Origin: an uncultured Eubacteriaceae bacterium
GTDB lineage: Bacteria > Bacillota > Clostridia > Lachnospirales > CAG-274
Assembly: GCA_946534775.1 (NCBI GenBank)
Contig: CAMNCZ010000083.1
Span: 1-5,930, forward strand
Direction: 5' to 3'
Length of the DNA stretch: 5,930 bases
Below are positions 5,800-5,930 of the stretch, piece by piece. Both the position numbers and the translations under genes were made by a program. The first letter of the stretch is position 1. Each line of letters opens with the position of its first letter. Below the pieces are notes generated by a model. It was given only the letters and a program-made list of their open reading frames with translations. It had not been told where the DNA came from and did not search any database.

Positions 5800-5930
5800 A
5801 TGTTTGATTTTAAAAAAGAGGTCAATAAATTTCGCCCAATGACAGAGGTGGGTGATCTGGAAAATACCATACTCGACAACGAGGTGCAGGATATAATGGA
5901 CCTGCTGCGTCTCTCAAATGATACAAAAAC
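5800..5930 (+). CDS. Unrecognised protein, N-terminus only (runs off the window)
   Basis: An open frame starts at ATG 5800 and continues to the right edge, giving 43 visible residues. GGAGG at 5789-5793 stands 6 nt before the ATG, and a plausible promoter lies upstream at 5700-5728, so this is very probably a real gene although the visible part is short. The peptide begins MFDFKKEVNKFRPM, followed by an acidic stretch ending in EVQDIMDLLRLSND. It is charged and probably helical, with no signal peptide or membrane segment. I do not recognise the family and assign no function. The frame is open further upstream to 5713, with in-frame GTG (5719) and TTG (5743) codons, but neither has a well-spaced binding site, so ATG 5800 is preferred. 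It is divergent from the CBS/alkD-like operon. Confidence 0.75.
   Translation, partial: MFDFKKEVNKFRPMTEVGDLENTILDNEVQDIMDLLRLSNDTK

Noticed and set aside
5688..5879. 63-codon open frame on the minus strand
   Set aside because: It covers the divergent promoter and the start of the right-edge gene in antisense, and has no supporting start signal or recognisable product.
1..5930. Defence system, prophage, insertion sequence, CRISPR array, tRNA or rRNA
   Set aside because: I saw no transposase, phage, nuclease-effector or repeat-spacer pattern and no cloverleaf-like segment; the genes are recognisable metabolic and repair families plus one unknown partial gene.

Overview
The window looks like chromosomal DNA of an anaerobic Firmicute, most likely of class Clostridia. 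The signs are moderate-to-low GC, dense co-directional genes joined by ATGA or TAATG stop/start overlaps, strong AGGAGG-type ribosome binding sites, a cysteine-rich (zinc-type) HemB, and HemL-type aminolevulinate synthesis. I cannot name the species. All seven larger genes share similar base and codon use, and I see no insertion sequence, tRNA, rRNA, CRISPR array or sign of recent transfer.

Positions 1-2878 hold the tail of a tetrapyrrole operon on the + strand. It contains uroporphyrinogen-III synthase (hemD, 5' end outside the window), porphobilinogen synthase (hemB) and glutamate-1-semialdehyde aminomutase (hemL). Stop and start codons overlap at both junctions, so the three are probably translated in a coupled way. 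HemL makes 5-aminolevulinate, HemB joins two of these into porphobilinogen, and HemD closes the ring after HemC (not seen; expected upstream with hemA). In an anaerobe the likely end products are cobalamin and sirohaem, but the window does not show which.

Positions 2879-4358 hold a separate two-gene + strand unit with its own near-consensus promoter directly after hemL. It encodes a HIT-family nucleotide hydrolase/transferase and a type I asparaginase-like amidohydrolase, overlapping by 4 bp. The asparaginase carries HGSDT where the family normally has HGTDT.

Positions 4348-5612 hold a two-gene minus strand unit: a tandem CBS domain protein with an ACT-like tail (AcuB-like), then an AlkD-type DNA alkylation repair glycosylase, again with a 4-bp overlap. 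The alkD gene converges on the asparaginase gene and the two overlap tail to tail by 11 bp.

Positions 5613-5799 form a divergent intergenic region with two extended -10 promoters facing away from each other. The + strand promoter drives a leader of about 65 nt with alternative hairpins, then a gene of unknown function that runs off the right edge at 5930. The genes are recognisable housekeeping or accessory metabolic families. I found no convincing new multi-gene system. The points most worth a check are the asparaginase active-site variant, the CBS-ACT/AlkD pairing, and the structured leader before the unknown gene.
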